A stretch of DNA of 64,000 nucleotides from Microbacterium sp. AG238 (GTDB lineage: Bacteria > Actinomycetota > Actinomycetes > Actinomycetales > Microbacteriaceae), in the NCBI RefSeq assembly GCF_003610405.1, contig NZ_RAQC01000001.1:1798001-1862000 (forward strand). Reading direction: 5' to 3'. Made by a program: the position numbers and the translations under genes. The notes under the pieces are model-generated. The model had not been told where the DNA came from. It worked only from the letters and a program-made list of their open reading frames with translations, and made no database searches. Shown here one piece after another: positions 34,544 to 42,404 of this stretch (position 1 is its first letter; the number at the start of each line of letters is the position of its first letter).

Positions 34544-35284
34544 ATGATCATCGGTGCGAGCCTCAAGACCTATTTCTCGCACGCCCGCACGCTGACCTGG
34601 GTGTCGGCGGTCGCGGCGATCCTCGACGACCATCCCGCCCGTGACCGGGTCACCGCCTTCGTCGCACCTCAATTCCCCTCGATCCCCGGCGCGCTCGAGC
34701 TCGCAGGACGTCTGGCGGTCGGGGCGCAGGACATCGCCGTTCACGATGTCGGCGCCTACACCGGCGAGGTCTCGGGAGCGGTGCTCGCCGAGCTCGGATG
34801 CCGCTATGCCGAGGTCGGCCATGCCGAACGTCGCCGGATGTTCGGCGAGACCGAGACCGTGGTGTCGGCCAAGACCCACGCAGCTCTCCGGAACGGCCTC
34901 ATCCCGGTCGTCTGCGTCGGCGAGGACGACGAGGCGGGGATCGACGCCGCGATCGCCACGTGCGCCGACCAGGTGCGCAGCGCCCTCGCGGACGCCGGCG
35001 ATGCGGGCGTGCGCGGGGCGGTCGTCGTCGCCTACGAGCCGCTGTGGGCGATCGGCGCTCCGGCACCTGCGACGCCCGACCACATCCGCGCGGTCTGCTC
35101 GGGGCTGCGAGCCCAGTCCGGCATTGTCGATCGCGAGGTCTCGATCATCTACGGCGGCAGCGCAGGACCAGGACTGCTCTCGCAGATCTCCGACGACGTC
35201 GACGGCCTCTTCCTCGGCCGGTTCGCGCACGACCCGCGCGCAGTTCGTGACATCCTCGATGAGGTGGACGCCCTCTCGGGGTGA
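34544..35284 (+). CDS. Triose-phosphate-isomerase-like enzyme, EryH/LerI type
   Basis: A 246-residue TIM barrel with the full TIM triad: Lys8 (LKTY), His93 (AEVGHAERR) and Glu165 (YEPLWAIG), plus IIYGGSAGPG. The sequence is unlike housekeeping TpiA (for example LKTYFSHARTLTWV) and fits the EryH/LerI group that isomerises L-erythrulose 1-phosphate to D-erythrulose 4-phosphate. It sits in an operon with the kinase and the DerI-like isomerase. GAGG lies before the ATG. Confidence 0.85.
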   Translation: MIIGASLKTYFSHARTLTWVSAVAAILDDHPARDRVTAFVAPQFPSIPGALELAGRLAVGAQDIAVHDVGAYTGEVSGAVLAELGCRYAEVGHAERRRMFGETETVVSAKTHAALRNGLIPVVCVGEDDEAGIDAAIATCADQVRSALADAGDAGVRGAVVVAYEPLWAIGAPAPATPDHIRAVCSGLRAQSGIVDREVSIIYGGSAGPGLLSQISDDVDGLFLGRFAHDPRAVRDILDEVDALSG

Positions 35285-35315
35285 GGCGCGCGCCGTGCGA
35301 ACCGGAAGAGGGACG

Positions 35316-36038
35316 ATGACCGCATCACGGGACGGCAACCTGCGGGGACTCGATGCGACGATCGAGCGTCGGGGACTGCGCGACCACGTCTACGAGCGCA
35401 TCCTCCAGCTGCTGCTGAGCGGCGAGGCGGTCCCGGGCCGCCGGCTGTCGATCGACACGATCGCGCGTCAGCTCGACGTGTCGCAGACCCCGGTGCGCGA
35501 AGCGCTCGTCCAGCTCGAGCGCACCGGTCTGGTCACGCGTGAGGCGCTGCGCGGTTACCGCGTCGCCCCGCCCCTCGGACTCGATCAGCTGCGCGAGCTC
35601 TTCGACGCCCGGATCATGCTCGAGACCCACGCCACGCGTCTCGCGACACCCGCCTCGGACGAGATGCTCGACGAGCTCCGTGCCGCGGAGGAGGAGCATC
35701 GCAGCATCGGCAAGCGTGTCATCGAGGCCCTGAGCGCGGGCACCCCCGACCTCGAGCTGACCGCGGCCTACTTCGTCGCCGACGCGGCGTTTCACCGCGT
35801 CGTGTTCGATCACTGCGGCAATCGATACCTGACGGAGATGTCCGAGACCCTCGGAGCCCAGCTGCACCGGATGCGGCAGTCGGTCCGGCATGGCGTGACG
35901 GACGTGCGCGAGGCGATCGCCGAGCATGAGGCGCTCGTCGACGCCTTCGCCACCGACGACCCCGACGCCCCGGAGCGGTCGATGCTGCACCACCTCGAGC
36001 AGGTGCGCCAGCGATCGCTCGGGCTCGAACAAGCCTGA
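35316..36038 (+). CDS. GntR/FCD-family transcriptional regulator
   Basis: A 240-residue FadR-type regulator. The N-terminal winged helix has LSIDTIARQLDVSQTPVREAL; the C-terminal FCD domain has FDARIMLETHATRL, an Asp/His metal site (DAAFHRVVFDHCGNRYL and AIAEHEALVDAF). It should sense a sugar acid or phosphate. The start at 35316 is preceded by GAAGAGGG. It closes the operon of DhaK, DerI and LerI and precedes the second operator, so it likely controls both transcription units. Confidence 0.88.
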   Translation: MTASRDGNLRGLDATIERRGLRDHVYERILQLLLSGEAVPGRRLSIDTIARQLDVSQTPVREALVQLERTGLVTREALRGYRVAPPLGLDQLRELFDARIMLETHATRLATPASDEMLDELRAAEEEHRSIGKRVIEALSAGTPDLELTAAYFVADAAFHRVVFDHCGNRYLTEMSETLGAQLHRMRQSVRHGVTDVREAIAEHEALVDAFATDDPDAPERSMLHHLEQVRQRSLGLEQA

Positions 36039-36074
36039 CGTCGTCGCCCGGAATTCGCTCTTGCAGCGTTCTCT

Positions 36075-36089
36075 ATTTCCTATAGGATC
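36075..36089. promoter_or_regulatory. GntR-type operator copy 2, before the PF01261 gene
   Basis: Identical 15-base site to that at 32302-32316 with the palindrome TCCTATAGGA (36078-36087). It lies 42 bases before the ATG at 36132 and directly after the GntR gene. Marks a second promoter of the regulon. Inferred. Confidence 0.7.
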
Positions 36090-36131
36090 TACGGGAGTCC
36101 TCGACCGGACCCGCTCGCCAATGGAGTCGTC

Positions 36132-37079
36132 ATGAATGCACCGTCGCACCCGTCCGCCCCTACGCCCGGCCCGATCGCCGTCTGCATGCACGGTTTCGCA
36201 CCGGTCGCCGCAGACGGGACGCGTCTGCACGACGCCGACGCCGAGACCTGGAACGACGTGTTCTCGCAGGTCGAACGGCTCGGCTTCACCGCGGTCGAGA
36301 TCGCGGACAGCCACATCCGCCCGTCCGAACTGACCGCATCCCGCCGCGCGGAGCTGAAGTCGATCGCGACGAGCCACGGCGTCGAGCTCGTCTCGGTGCA
36401 CGTGCAGCGACAGAGCGTCATCCAGCCGGGCAAGGGTGAAGAGAATCTCGCATACGCGCACCGCGCCATCGATGCGGCCGCCGAGCTCGGCATGAGCGTG
36501 TTCTCGACGGGACTCCACCAGCCCTTCAGCGACGCGCAGCGCGCCGCGCTGTGGTTCTGGACGGCCCCGGGCCCCGTCGACCCGGACGACGCCGACACCC
36601 GCGCGCTCGCGGTCCGGCGCCTGCGCGAACTGGGCGAGCACGCGGCATCCGTCGGCCTGCCGATGTCGCTCGAGATGTACGAGGACACCTATCTCGGCAC
36701 CGCCGACAGCGCCGTGCGCCTCATCGAGGAGATCGGGCTCGACAACGTCGGCCTCAACCCCGACATCGGCAACCTCGTGCGCCTGCACCGCCCCATCGAG
36801 GACTGGCGCGAGATGCACGAGAAGACCCTGCCGTACGCCAACTACTGGCACATGAAGAACTACGCACGCGACGAGTCCGCCGACGGCAGCTGGCAGACCT
36901 CGACGCCGACGAGCATGGAGCTCGGCCTCATCAACTACCGGGCGATGGTCGCCCGCGCGCTCGAACTCGGGTTCCGCGGCCCCTTCCTCATGGAGCAGTA
37001 CGGCGGCGACAGCCTCGGCGTCTGCGCCCGCAACCGCGACTACCTGACCTCCCTGCTTCCGGCGACCGCCGGAGCCTGA
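36132..37079 (+). CDS. Xylose-isomerase-like TIM-barrel enzyme (PF01261)
   Basis: A 315-residue PF01261 enzyme with a metal site of Glu181 (SLEMYED), Asp211 (NPDIGN), His240 (YWHMKNY) and Glu288 (LMEQYGGD). The family contains sugar isomerases, epimerases and at least one sugar-acid decarboxylase (OiaC, which makes L-erythrulose from 3-oxo-isoapionate). Because the locus appears built around erythrulose phosphates, a decarboxylase or isomerase forming erythrulose is a good hypothesis; an epimerase is the alternative. It starts a second operon with the 3-hydroxyacid dehydrogenase and SDR. No signal peptide. Confidence 0.8.
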   Translation: MNAPSHPSAPTPGPIAVCMHGFAPVAADGTRLHDADAETWNDVFSQVERLGFTAVEIADSHIRPSELTASRRAELKSIATSHGVELVSVHVQRQSVIQPGKGEENLAYAHRAIDAAAELGMSVFSTGLHQPFSDAQRAALWFWTAPGPVDPDDADTRALAVRRLRELGEHAASVGLPMSLEMYEDTYLGTADSAVRLIEEIGLDNVGLNPDIGNLVRLHRPIEDWREMHEKTLPYANYWHMKNYARDESADGSWQTSTPTSMELGLINYRAMVARALELGFRGPFLMEQYGGDSLGVCARNRDYLTSLLPATAGA

Positions 37080-37102
37080 CCGACACCGACGAGGAGAACG
37101 TC

Positions 37103-38074
37103 ATGACCGAGAACGAACGCCCCGCATACGCGGTGGTGGGAAGCGGCTACATGGGCGGCGGCATCGCGCAGTCGCTCGCCCTGTCCGGCGCCGACGTGCG
37201 CATCGCCGACGTCGACATCGACGTCGCCCGCGGCAACCGCGACCGCCTCATCGCCGAGGCCGCGCAGTTCGCCGCCGACGGGCTCTTCCCCGCCGACGCC
37301 GACGCTGTCATCGCCGACCGCGTCACCGCCATGACGATCGAGGATGCCGTCGCCGGCGCGTCCTTCATCGAAGAGGCCGTGCCCGAGAAGATCGAGATCA
37401 AGCACGCGACCCTCCGCCGCATCTCGGCGGCGGCAGCGCCCGACGCGATCATCGGCAGCAACACCTCGACGATCCTCATCGGGCGTCTCGCCGAGGCCGT
37501 GACGAACCCCGGCCGGTTCCTCGGCGTGCACTTCTCCAACCCCGCCCCCTTCATCCCGGGCGTCGAGCTGATCCCCCACGCCGGCACGGACGAGGCCACG
37601 CTCCCCGTCGTCGAGGCCATCGTCGCCGCGACGGGCAAGGAGACCGCGCGGGTCAAGGATGCCACCGGGTTCGTGCTCAACCGCCTGCAGTACGCGCTCT
37701 TCCACGAGGCGACCCAGCTGGTGGAGGAGGGCGTGGCCACTCCCGAGGACATCGACACCATCGTCCGCACGACCTTCGGCTTCCGCCTGCCGTTCTTCGG
37801 ACCCTTCGCGATCGCCGACATGGCCGGACTCGACGTGTACGCGTTCTGCTACGCGTCGCTGCAGACCGAGTTCCCCGAGCGGTTCGCGACGCCGCCCATC
37901 CTCGATCAGCTCGTGTCGGCCGGCAAGCTCGGCACGAAGTCGGGCGCCGGCTTCCTCGACGTGCCCGCCGAGCGCACGCCGGAGCTCATCGCTTACCGCA
38001 ACAAGGCGTACGTCGCGATGAAGAAGCTCATCGACGAGCTCGGCCCCGCCCCGATCCACCCCGCACAGGACTGA
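37103..38074 (+). CDS. 3-hydroxyacyl-CoA-dehydrogenase-like NAD-dependent dehydrogenase
   Basis: A 323-residue protein with Rossmann motif VVGSGYMGGGIAQSLALSGA and the 3HCDH catalytic pair His143 (GVHFSNPAPF) and Glu155 (PGVELIPH), then KDATGFVLNRLQ and PFAIADMAGLDV of the C-terminal domain. Fold members that act on free hydroxyacids include L-gulonate 3-dehydrogenase and L-carnitine dehydrogenase. In this locus it probably oxidises C3 of a sugar acid to a 3-keto acid that can then lose CO2. It is unlikely to be a fatty-acid enzyme, since no other beta-oxidation gene is nearby. GAGGAG lies before the ATG. Confidence 0.85.
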   Translation: MTENERPAYAVVGSGYMGGGIAQSLALSGADVRIADVDIDVARGNRDRLIAEAAQFAADGLFPADADAVIADRVTAMTIEDAVAGASFIEEAVPEKIEIKHATLRRISAAAAPDAIIGSNTSTILIGRLAEAVTNPGRFLGVHFSNPAPFIPGVELIPHAGTDEATLPVVEAIVAATGKETARVKDATGFVLNRLQYALFHEATQLVEEGVATPEDIDTIVRTTFGFRLPFFGPFAIADMAGLDVYAFCYASLQTEFPERFATPPILDQLVSAGKLGTKSGAGFLDVPAERTPELIAYRNKAYVAMKKLIDELGPAPIHPAQD

Positions 38075-38085
38075 GAGAACCCGCC

Positions 38086-38856
38086 ATGGCATCCGCCTTC
38101 CCCGCTGAACGCACCGTCATCCTGACCGGCGCCGCGAGCCCCCGGGGCATCGGCCGCACGACCGCCTTCCACCTGGCCGAGCGCGGCTGGCACATCGGCA
38201 TCGTCGACGTCGACGCGCAGGCCGCCGAGCGGACCGCCGCCGAGGTTGCCGAGGCCCACGGCGTTCGGGCCGTCGGCGTCGGGGCGAACGTGGCCGACCG
38301 CGAGCAGGCCGTCGCCGCGATCGACGCGCTCGAGGCGTCGCTGCCGCAGATCGTCGCCCTCGTGAACTTCGCGGGCGTCTCATCACCCGTGCCGTACCTC
38401 GAGGTCACCCCCGAGGAATGGCACCGCGTCGAATCGATCAACCTCGACGGCGTGCACTGGGTCACCCAGCGCGTTGCACGCACCCTCGTCACGAACGGCG
38501 TCGGCCGCCTGGTGGGCATCTCGTCCGTCTCGGCGCAGCGCGGCGGCGGCACCTTCTCGAAGACGCCCTACTCGGCGGCGAAGGCGGGGGTGATCGGTCT
38601 GATGCGCTCCGTCGCACGCGAGCTCGGACCGCTCGGCATCACGGCGAACGTCATCTCGCCGGGCCCGATCGACACCGACATCATGGGCGGCACGCTGACG
38701 GAGGAGCGCAAGACGGCGATGGCCGCCGACGGCGTCCTGCCTCGCATCGGCACGCCCACCGACATCGCCGCGGCCGTGGCGTATCTGATCAGCGAGGACG
38801 CGGGATTCGTGACGGGCCAGACCCTGAACGTCGACGGCGGCCTCTACATGCACTGA
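38086..38856 (+). CDS. Short-chain dehydrogenase/reductase (classical SDR)
   Basis: A 256-residue SDR with cofactor motif TGAASPRGIGRTTAFHL, NFAGVSS, catalytic Ser147/149, Tyr162 and Lys166 (TPYSAAKAG) and NVISPGPIDTDIMGG. Asp41 after the second strand (IVDVD) predicts NAD(H) rather than NADP(H). It shares the operon of the PF01261 enzyme and the hydroxyacid dehydrogenase and may oxidise the sugar or polyol that feeds the pathway. Exact substrate unknown. It is followed at once by a 33-residue gene. Confidence 0.88.
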   Translation: MASAFPAERTVILTGAASPRGIGRTTAFHLAERGWHIGIVDVDAQAAERTAAEVAEAHGVRAVGVGANVADREQAVAAIDALEASLPQIVALVNFAGVSSPVPYLEVTPEEWHRVESINLDGVHWVTQRVARTLVTNGVGRLVGISSVSAQRGGGTFSKTPYSAAKAGVIGLMRSVARELGPLGITANVISPGPIDTDIMGGTLTEERKTAMAADGVLPRIGTPTDIAAAVAYLISEDAGFVTGQTLNVDGGLYMH

Positions 38857-38863
38857 GGCTCCC

Positions 38864-38965
38864 GTGAACCGCAACTGGACGCGCGGACGCCTCGGGTTCC
38901 TGGCCATCGGGGTGATCTGCGTGGTCGTCGGCCTCGTCCTGATCATCCCCTCACTCGGCGGCTGA
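38864..38965 (+). CDS. 33-residue single-helix membrane microprotein
   Basis: A GTG-started open frame (38864) of 33 residues: basic N-terminus (MNRNWTRGRLG), one hydrophobic helix (FLAIGVICVVVGLVLIIP) and SLGG. GAGG overlaps the upstream SDR stop and lies five bases before the GTG. It sits seven bases after the SDR gene and 45 bases before the MFS carrier, in the same direction. It looks like a small membrane subunit or helper of the carrier. Function unknown; a chance open frame is possible, but charge pattern, ribosome site and position argue for a gene. Confidence 0.6.
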   Translation: MNRNWTRGRLGFLAIGVICVVVGLVLIIPSLGG

Positions 38966-39010
38966 GCCGCCACCTCGTCACACCTCACACGAACTCGAAG
39001 GAGAGTCACT

Positions 39011-40405
39011 GTGTCCTCATCGGACTACGGTCCCGCGACGCGGGCCAACGTCACGGTCGCGAATGAGCTGCTGAGCAGCCCGCACCTGGCGAGCGGCATC
39101 AAGAAGGCCACCTACCGGCTCATGCCGATGCTCATCATCCTGTACTTCGTCGCGTTCCTCGACCGCACGAACGTCGGGTTCGCTGAATCCGCTCTCGAAG
39201 TCGACCGGGGCATCTCTGCGGGCGCGTACGCCCTCGGAGCCGGCATCTTCTTCATCGGATACGCGCTCTTCGAGATCCCCTCGAACCTGCTGCTCGACAA
39301 GTTCGGGGCGCGCTTCTGGCTCGCCCGTATCGCGGTGACGTGGGGAATCGTCGCCTCGCTGTTCGCCTTCGTCAACGGCGAGACCATGTTCATCGTGCTG
39401 CGCTTCCTGTTGGGCGTCACGGAGGCCGGTCTGTTCCCCGGCGTCATCATGTTCCTCGCGCAGTGGTTCCCCAACAAGCGCCGCGTGCAGATGTTCGCGC
39501 TGTTCTACCTGGCGCAGCCGTTCTCGCAGATGCTCGGCGCTCCCCTCTCGGGCGGCCTGATCAGCATCGGCGACCAGGTCACCCCGTGGGCCGGGTGGCA
39601 GGTGATGTTCTTCGTCGAGGGCATGATGGCCGTCGTCGCCGGTATCGCCGCGCTGTTCTTCCTCGTCGATTCGCCGCAGAAGGCGAAGTTCCTCGACGAC
39701 GATGAGAAGGCCGCGCTGAAGGCGGTGATGGAGCACGAAGACAGCGTGAAGGAGTCGGATGGGCCCCGCGGCATCGGCGCGGCGCTCATCAACTGGAAGG
39801 TCTGGTACTTCACCGTCATCTACTTCTGCCTGCAGATCGCGGTGTACGGCACGACGTTCTATCTGCCGCAGCAGGTGTCGAACCTCATCGGCCAGTCGGT
39901 CGGCTGGCAGGTCGGTCTGGTGTCGGCCATCCCGTGGGCGGTCGGCCTGTTCGCCTGCTACTACGTCGGCAAGCACGCCGACACCGTGCGCCGCCGTCGC
40001 GTCTGGGGTGCGCTGTTCTTCCTCGTGACGGGATCGGCCATCCTCGTGTCGGCGTGGGCCGGGGCCAACGGCCAGGGCCTGCTCGGCATCATCGCGATCA
40101 CCGTCGCGGTCGCGGCGTTCCTGTCGACGGGCCCCATCACGTGGTCGTTCCCGACCTCGTTCCTCACCGGTGCCGCGGCCGCGGCCGGCATCGGCCTCAT
40201 CAACTCCCTCGGCAACCTCGGCGGCTTCGTCGCCCCGATCATGCGCACGGGGATCAACGAGGCCGTCCCGACCGAGAGCGGAGCGTGGGGCGTGGTGTCG
40301 CTCGGACTGTTCGCGTTCCTCGCCGCCGTCATGATGTGGGCGACCCGGTTCTTCAGCTCGAAGGCCGACGCGCTCCTGACCTCGGGAGAGACCACGCGCC
40401 GCTGA
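39011..40405 (+). CDS. MFS transporter, anion:cation symporter (ACS) type
   Basis: A 464-residue carrier with 12 expected helices. LIILYFVAFLDRTNVGFAES is the ACS helix-1 signature, and FIGYALFEIPSNLLLDKFGA and GVTEAGLFPGVIMFLAQWFP follow. ACS members (GudP, GarP, DgoT, tartrate and hydroxybenzoate carriers) import organic anions with H+ or Na+. As the last gene of the operon with sugar-acid enzymes, it likely imports the acid that is degraded here. The GTG is preceded by AAGGAGAG. A hairpin terminator follows. Confidence 0.9.
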   Translation: MSSSDYGPATRANVTVANELLSSPHLASGIKKATYRLMPMLIILYFVAFLDRTNVGFAESALEVDRGISAGAYALGAGIFFIGYALFEIPSNLLLDKFGARFWLARIAVTWGIVASLFAFVNGETMFIVLRFLLGVTEAGLFPGVIMFLAQWFPNKRRVQMFALFYLAQPFSQMLGAPLSGGLISIGDQVTPWAGWQVMFFVEGMMAVVAGIAALFFLVDSPQKAKFLDDDEKAALKAVMEHEDSVKESDGPRGIGAALINWKVWYFTVIYFCLQIAVYGTTFYLPQQVSNLIGQSVGWQVGLVSAIPWAVGLFACYYVGKHADTVRRRRVWGALFFLVTGSAILVSAWAGANGQGLLGIIAITVAVAAFLSTGPITWSFPTSFLTGAAAAAGIGLINSLGNLGGFVAPIMRTGINEAVPTESGAWGVVSLGLFAFLAAVMMWATRFFSSKADALLTSGETTRR

Positions 40406-40422
40406 CGCGTCGCGCTCTCTCG

Positions 40423-40459
40423 AACGGCCCGGCGTCGCCTCGTGCGACCCGGGCCGTTT
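40423..40459 (+). terminator. Hairpin terminator after the MFS gene
   Basis: AACGGCCCGG (40423-40432) pairs perfectly with CCGGGCCGTT (40449-40458), followed by TTC. It lies between the MFS stop and the convergent topoisomerase gene. Confidence 0.75.
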
Positions 40460-40483
40460 CGGCGTTGCGCCGAGGCTGTACGG

Positions 40484-41446
40484 TCAGCCGAGGACGAGCG
40501 AACGGATGGCGGACTCGGGCGAGACCGTCGTGTCGAGCAGCATCCCCGACCGGTAGCGCTCGAACACGCGGGGGTCGATGTACGAGCTGCGGGCAACAGC
40601 GGGAGTGTTCCCCAGCGCCGTCGCGGCGGCGCGCACCGCTTCGACTTCAGCCTGATGGACAGCGCGAGCGGTCTCGGCGATGCCCATGCGAGCGAGAGCA
40701 TCCGCCGCGACGACGGTGCCGCGAAGGGTGCGGAAGTCCTTCGCGGTGAAAGGACCGCCCGTCAGCGCACGCACATACGCGTTGACGTCGTTCGGGGTGA
40801 GCGGCACCCGCCGCCGCTGCCGCTGCCATGCCAGCAGCGGCGACGACGGCCGCCCCTCGATCAGGAGCATGATCGCCGTGGCGAGATCGGGGTCGGGGAT
40901 CTCGAGCGCCTGCCGCTGCCCGCTCTTGCCCGAGAAGGCCAGGCTGACGACGGCGTCGGCCACCGAAGCGTCGCGACGTCGAAGCGTCGTCAGTCCGCGG
41001 CTGCCGTGCTGAAGGAGGTAGCGCTGCGACCCGATCCGAAGCGCCGAGCGGTCGAGCAGTCGGAACGCCGCCGCCAGGACGCGCTCGCGGTCGAGGTCGG
41101 AGCGCCGCAACGACGCGGTCGCCCGCGACCGGGCGCGCGGCAGCGACTCCGCGAGCTGGAGCGCTCGAGCGTACTTGCCCTTGTCGCGGCTGCGTGTCCA
41201 GTCCGGGTGGTAGATGTACTGACGGCGTCCCGCGTCGTCGGTGCCGACGACCTGGATGTGGCCCTGCGGATCCGCGCAGATCCACACGTCCTGCCAGGCC
41301 GGCGGGATGACGATCGTCCGGATGCGGGCGAGGTCGCGCCGGCCGATGGCCGCGCCCGCGGCATCCGTGTACCGGAACCCCTTGCCCGCGCGGATGCGGC
41401 GGATGCCGGCATCGACGTCGGGCCGGACCCGGACGAGCCGCGCCAC
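40484..41446 (-). CDS. DNA topoisomerase IB (poxvirus-like bacterial type)
   Basis: A 320-residue type IB topoisomerase. It has YTDAAGAAIGRRDLARI and IVIPPAWQDVWI of the N-terminal domain, QYIYHPDWTRSRDKGKYARA, GSQRYLLQHGSRGLTTLRR, and the catalytic tail SSYIDPRVFERY with the nucleophile Tyr near residue 289. Such enzymes relax supercoils by a 3'-phosphotyrosine intermediate. The GTG lies one base after the stop of the upstream Rho-N gene, so the two are coupled. Bacterial members often stand near Ku/LigD; not here. Confidence 0.93.
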   Translation of the reverse strand: MARLVRVRPDVDAGIRRIRAGKGFRYTDAAGAAIGRRDLARIRTIVIPPAWQDVWICADPQGHIQVVGTDDAGRRQYIYHPDWTRSRDKGKYARALQLAESLPRARSRATASLRRSDLDRERVLAAAFRLLDRSALRIGSQRYLLQHGSRGLTTLRRRDASVADAVVSLAFSGKSGQRQALEIPDPDLATAIMLLIEGRPSSPLLAWQRQRRRVPLTPNDVNAYVRALTGGPFTAKDFRTLRGTVVAADALARMGIAETARAVHQAEVEAVRAAATALGNTPAVARSSYIDPRVFERYRSGMLLDTTVSPESAIRSLVLG

Positions 41447-41447
41447 C

Positions 41448-41717
41448 TCAGTGGTTGCGCAGCATCGAGATGATCTGCGCCTTCTTCTTGCCGGAGTAGC
41501 CCGAGATACCGAGTTCCTTGGCGCGTTTCTTCAGATCGTCGACGGTCCAGTCCTCGTAGTCGCCGGACTGACCGCCCCGACTGCCGACCTTCTTGCGGCC
41601 GTCTCGGGCTGCGGCGTTCGAGATGCGCGCGGCCTTCTCTTTCGAGGCGCCGTCCTCGCGCAGCTCCTCGTACAGTTCGGGGTCTTTGAGACTGTTCGAT
41701 CCGCGTCCTTGTGGCAT
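41448..41717 (-). CDS. Small basic protein with Rho-N-like (SAP-type) C-terminus, DUF7218
   Basis: An 89-residue protein. The N-terminus (SLKDPELYEELREDG, KEKAARISNAAARDG) matches a short actinobacterial family; the C-terminal 36 residues (DDLKKRAKELGISGYSGK) are a Rho termination-factor N-domain-like SAP helix-turn fold, which binds nucleic acid. It may be a small chromatin or stress factor. It precedes the topoisomerase IB gene by one base in the same direction. GGGAG lies before the ATG. Function not known. Confidence 0.82.
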   Translation of the reverse strand: MPQGRGSNSLKDPELYEELREDGASKEKAARISNAAARDGRKKVGSRGGQSGDYEDWTVDDLKKRAKELGISGYSGKKKAQIISMLRNH

Positions 41718-41822
41718 GGCGGTCTCCCCTCTTCGTCAGGCCGAGATTACGACCGCCGCGAAGCTCCTCGCACGTGCTTGACAGGGGTTCGCGCGAGGGC
41801 GTAGCCGGTCCCCAAGCGCGAG

Positions 41823-41871
41823 CCGACGCGAATGGCACCACACCCGGCGCTGAGACGACCATTCGCGTCGG
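41823..41871. repeat. Isolated palindrome in a divergent promoter region
   Basis: CCGACGCGAATGG (41823-41835) pairs perfectly with CCATTCGCGTCGG (41859-41871) around a 23-base loop. It lies in the 317-bp gap between the Rho-N gene and the small membrane protein gene, which are divergent. Apart from this and a possible -10 (TAACGT at 41957-41962) I see nothing else in the gap. Confidence 0.75.
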
Positions 41872-42034
41872 GTCAGCGGGCGGGCAGGGGTGCAGACGCG
41901 GATACCACCGGGGCGGATGCTGCGTCAAGGCCTCGGCGCTCACGCTCGGCATTCTCTAACGTTGCCTTCAGCCCTTCACGGGGCCGGAACGTCTCGCAGT
42001 GGGACGGACATTGGGAGACAGACAAGGAGCCCCC

Positions 42035-42199
42035 ATGAACATCTTCCTCATCATCATCATCGTCGTTGCGATCGTGCTCGCGATCGTCAGTGGCCTGAAC
42101 AGCGCCCTGAGCTGGCTGCTCTGGGTTGCCCTGATCGTCGGTGTGATCGCGCTCATCGCGTTCCTCTTCCGAGTGATCAGCGGCAACAAGCGCGTCTGA
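42035..42199 (+). CDS. 54-residue two-helix membrane protein
   Basis: A 54-residue hydrophobic protein (MNIFLIIIIVVAIVLAIVSG, LLWVALIVGVIALIAFLFRV) with a basic end (SGNKRV). AAGGAG lies five bases before the ATG and a T-tailed terminator follows, so it is probably a real single gene. Such small stress-type membrane proteins are common near divergent stress genes; function unknown. Confidence 0.75.
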   Translation: MNIFLIIIIVVAIVLAIVSGLNSALSWLLWVALIVGVIALIAFLFRVISGNKRV

Positions 42200-42213
42200 C
42201 CGCCGCGCTGCGC

Positions 42214-42250
42214 GAACGCCTCCACCTGCGGGTGGGGGCGTTCTGCTTTT
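42214..42250 (+). terminator. Rho-independent terminator
   Basis: GAACGCC and GGCGTTC (with an inner CCACC/GGTGG helix) form a stem from 42214 to 42243, followed by TGCTTTT. It follows the 54-residue gene by 14 bases. It is the clearest T-tailed terminator in the window. Confidence 0.85.
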
Positions 42251-42322
42251 CCCGGGGAGCGCCCGCCCTCCCTGCGAGAAGCCCCCGAACCCTCCGACGC
42301 GGCTCGGCACCCCTGGACGAAT

Positions 42323-42364
42323 CGCGATATATCGTGTTATCTTCGCCACACGCGATATATCGCG
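42323..42364. promoter_or_regulatory. Two PadR-type operators before the DUF4097/PadR operon
   Basis: CGCGATATATCG (42323-42334) and the perfect palindrome CGCGATATATCGCG (42351-42364) are 28 bases apart (start to start). Between them lies a TATCTT -10-like hexamer at 42338. PadR operators in actinobacteria have this ATATATCGCG character. As the operon encodes a PadR protein, autorepression is likely. Confidence 0.78.
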
Positions 42365-42404
42365 AACCATTCGCGGCAACCGTCGCCTGACAAGAGGGAA
42401 CGCC

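Noticed and set aside
37103..38074. Fatty-acid beta-oxidation dehydrogenase
   Set aside because: No thiolase, hydratase or acyl-CoA gene is near, and the neighbours are sugar-acid type; a free hydroxyacid substrate is more likely.
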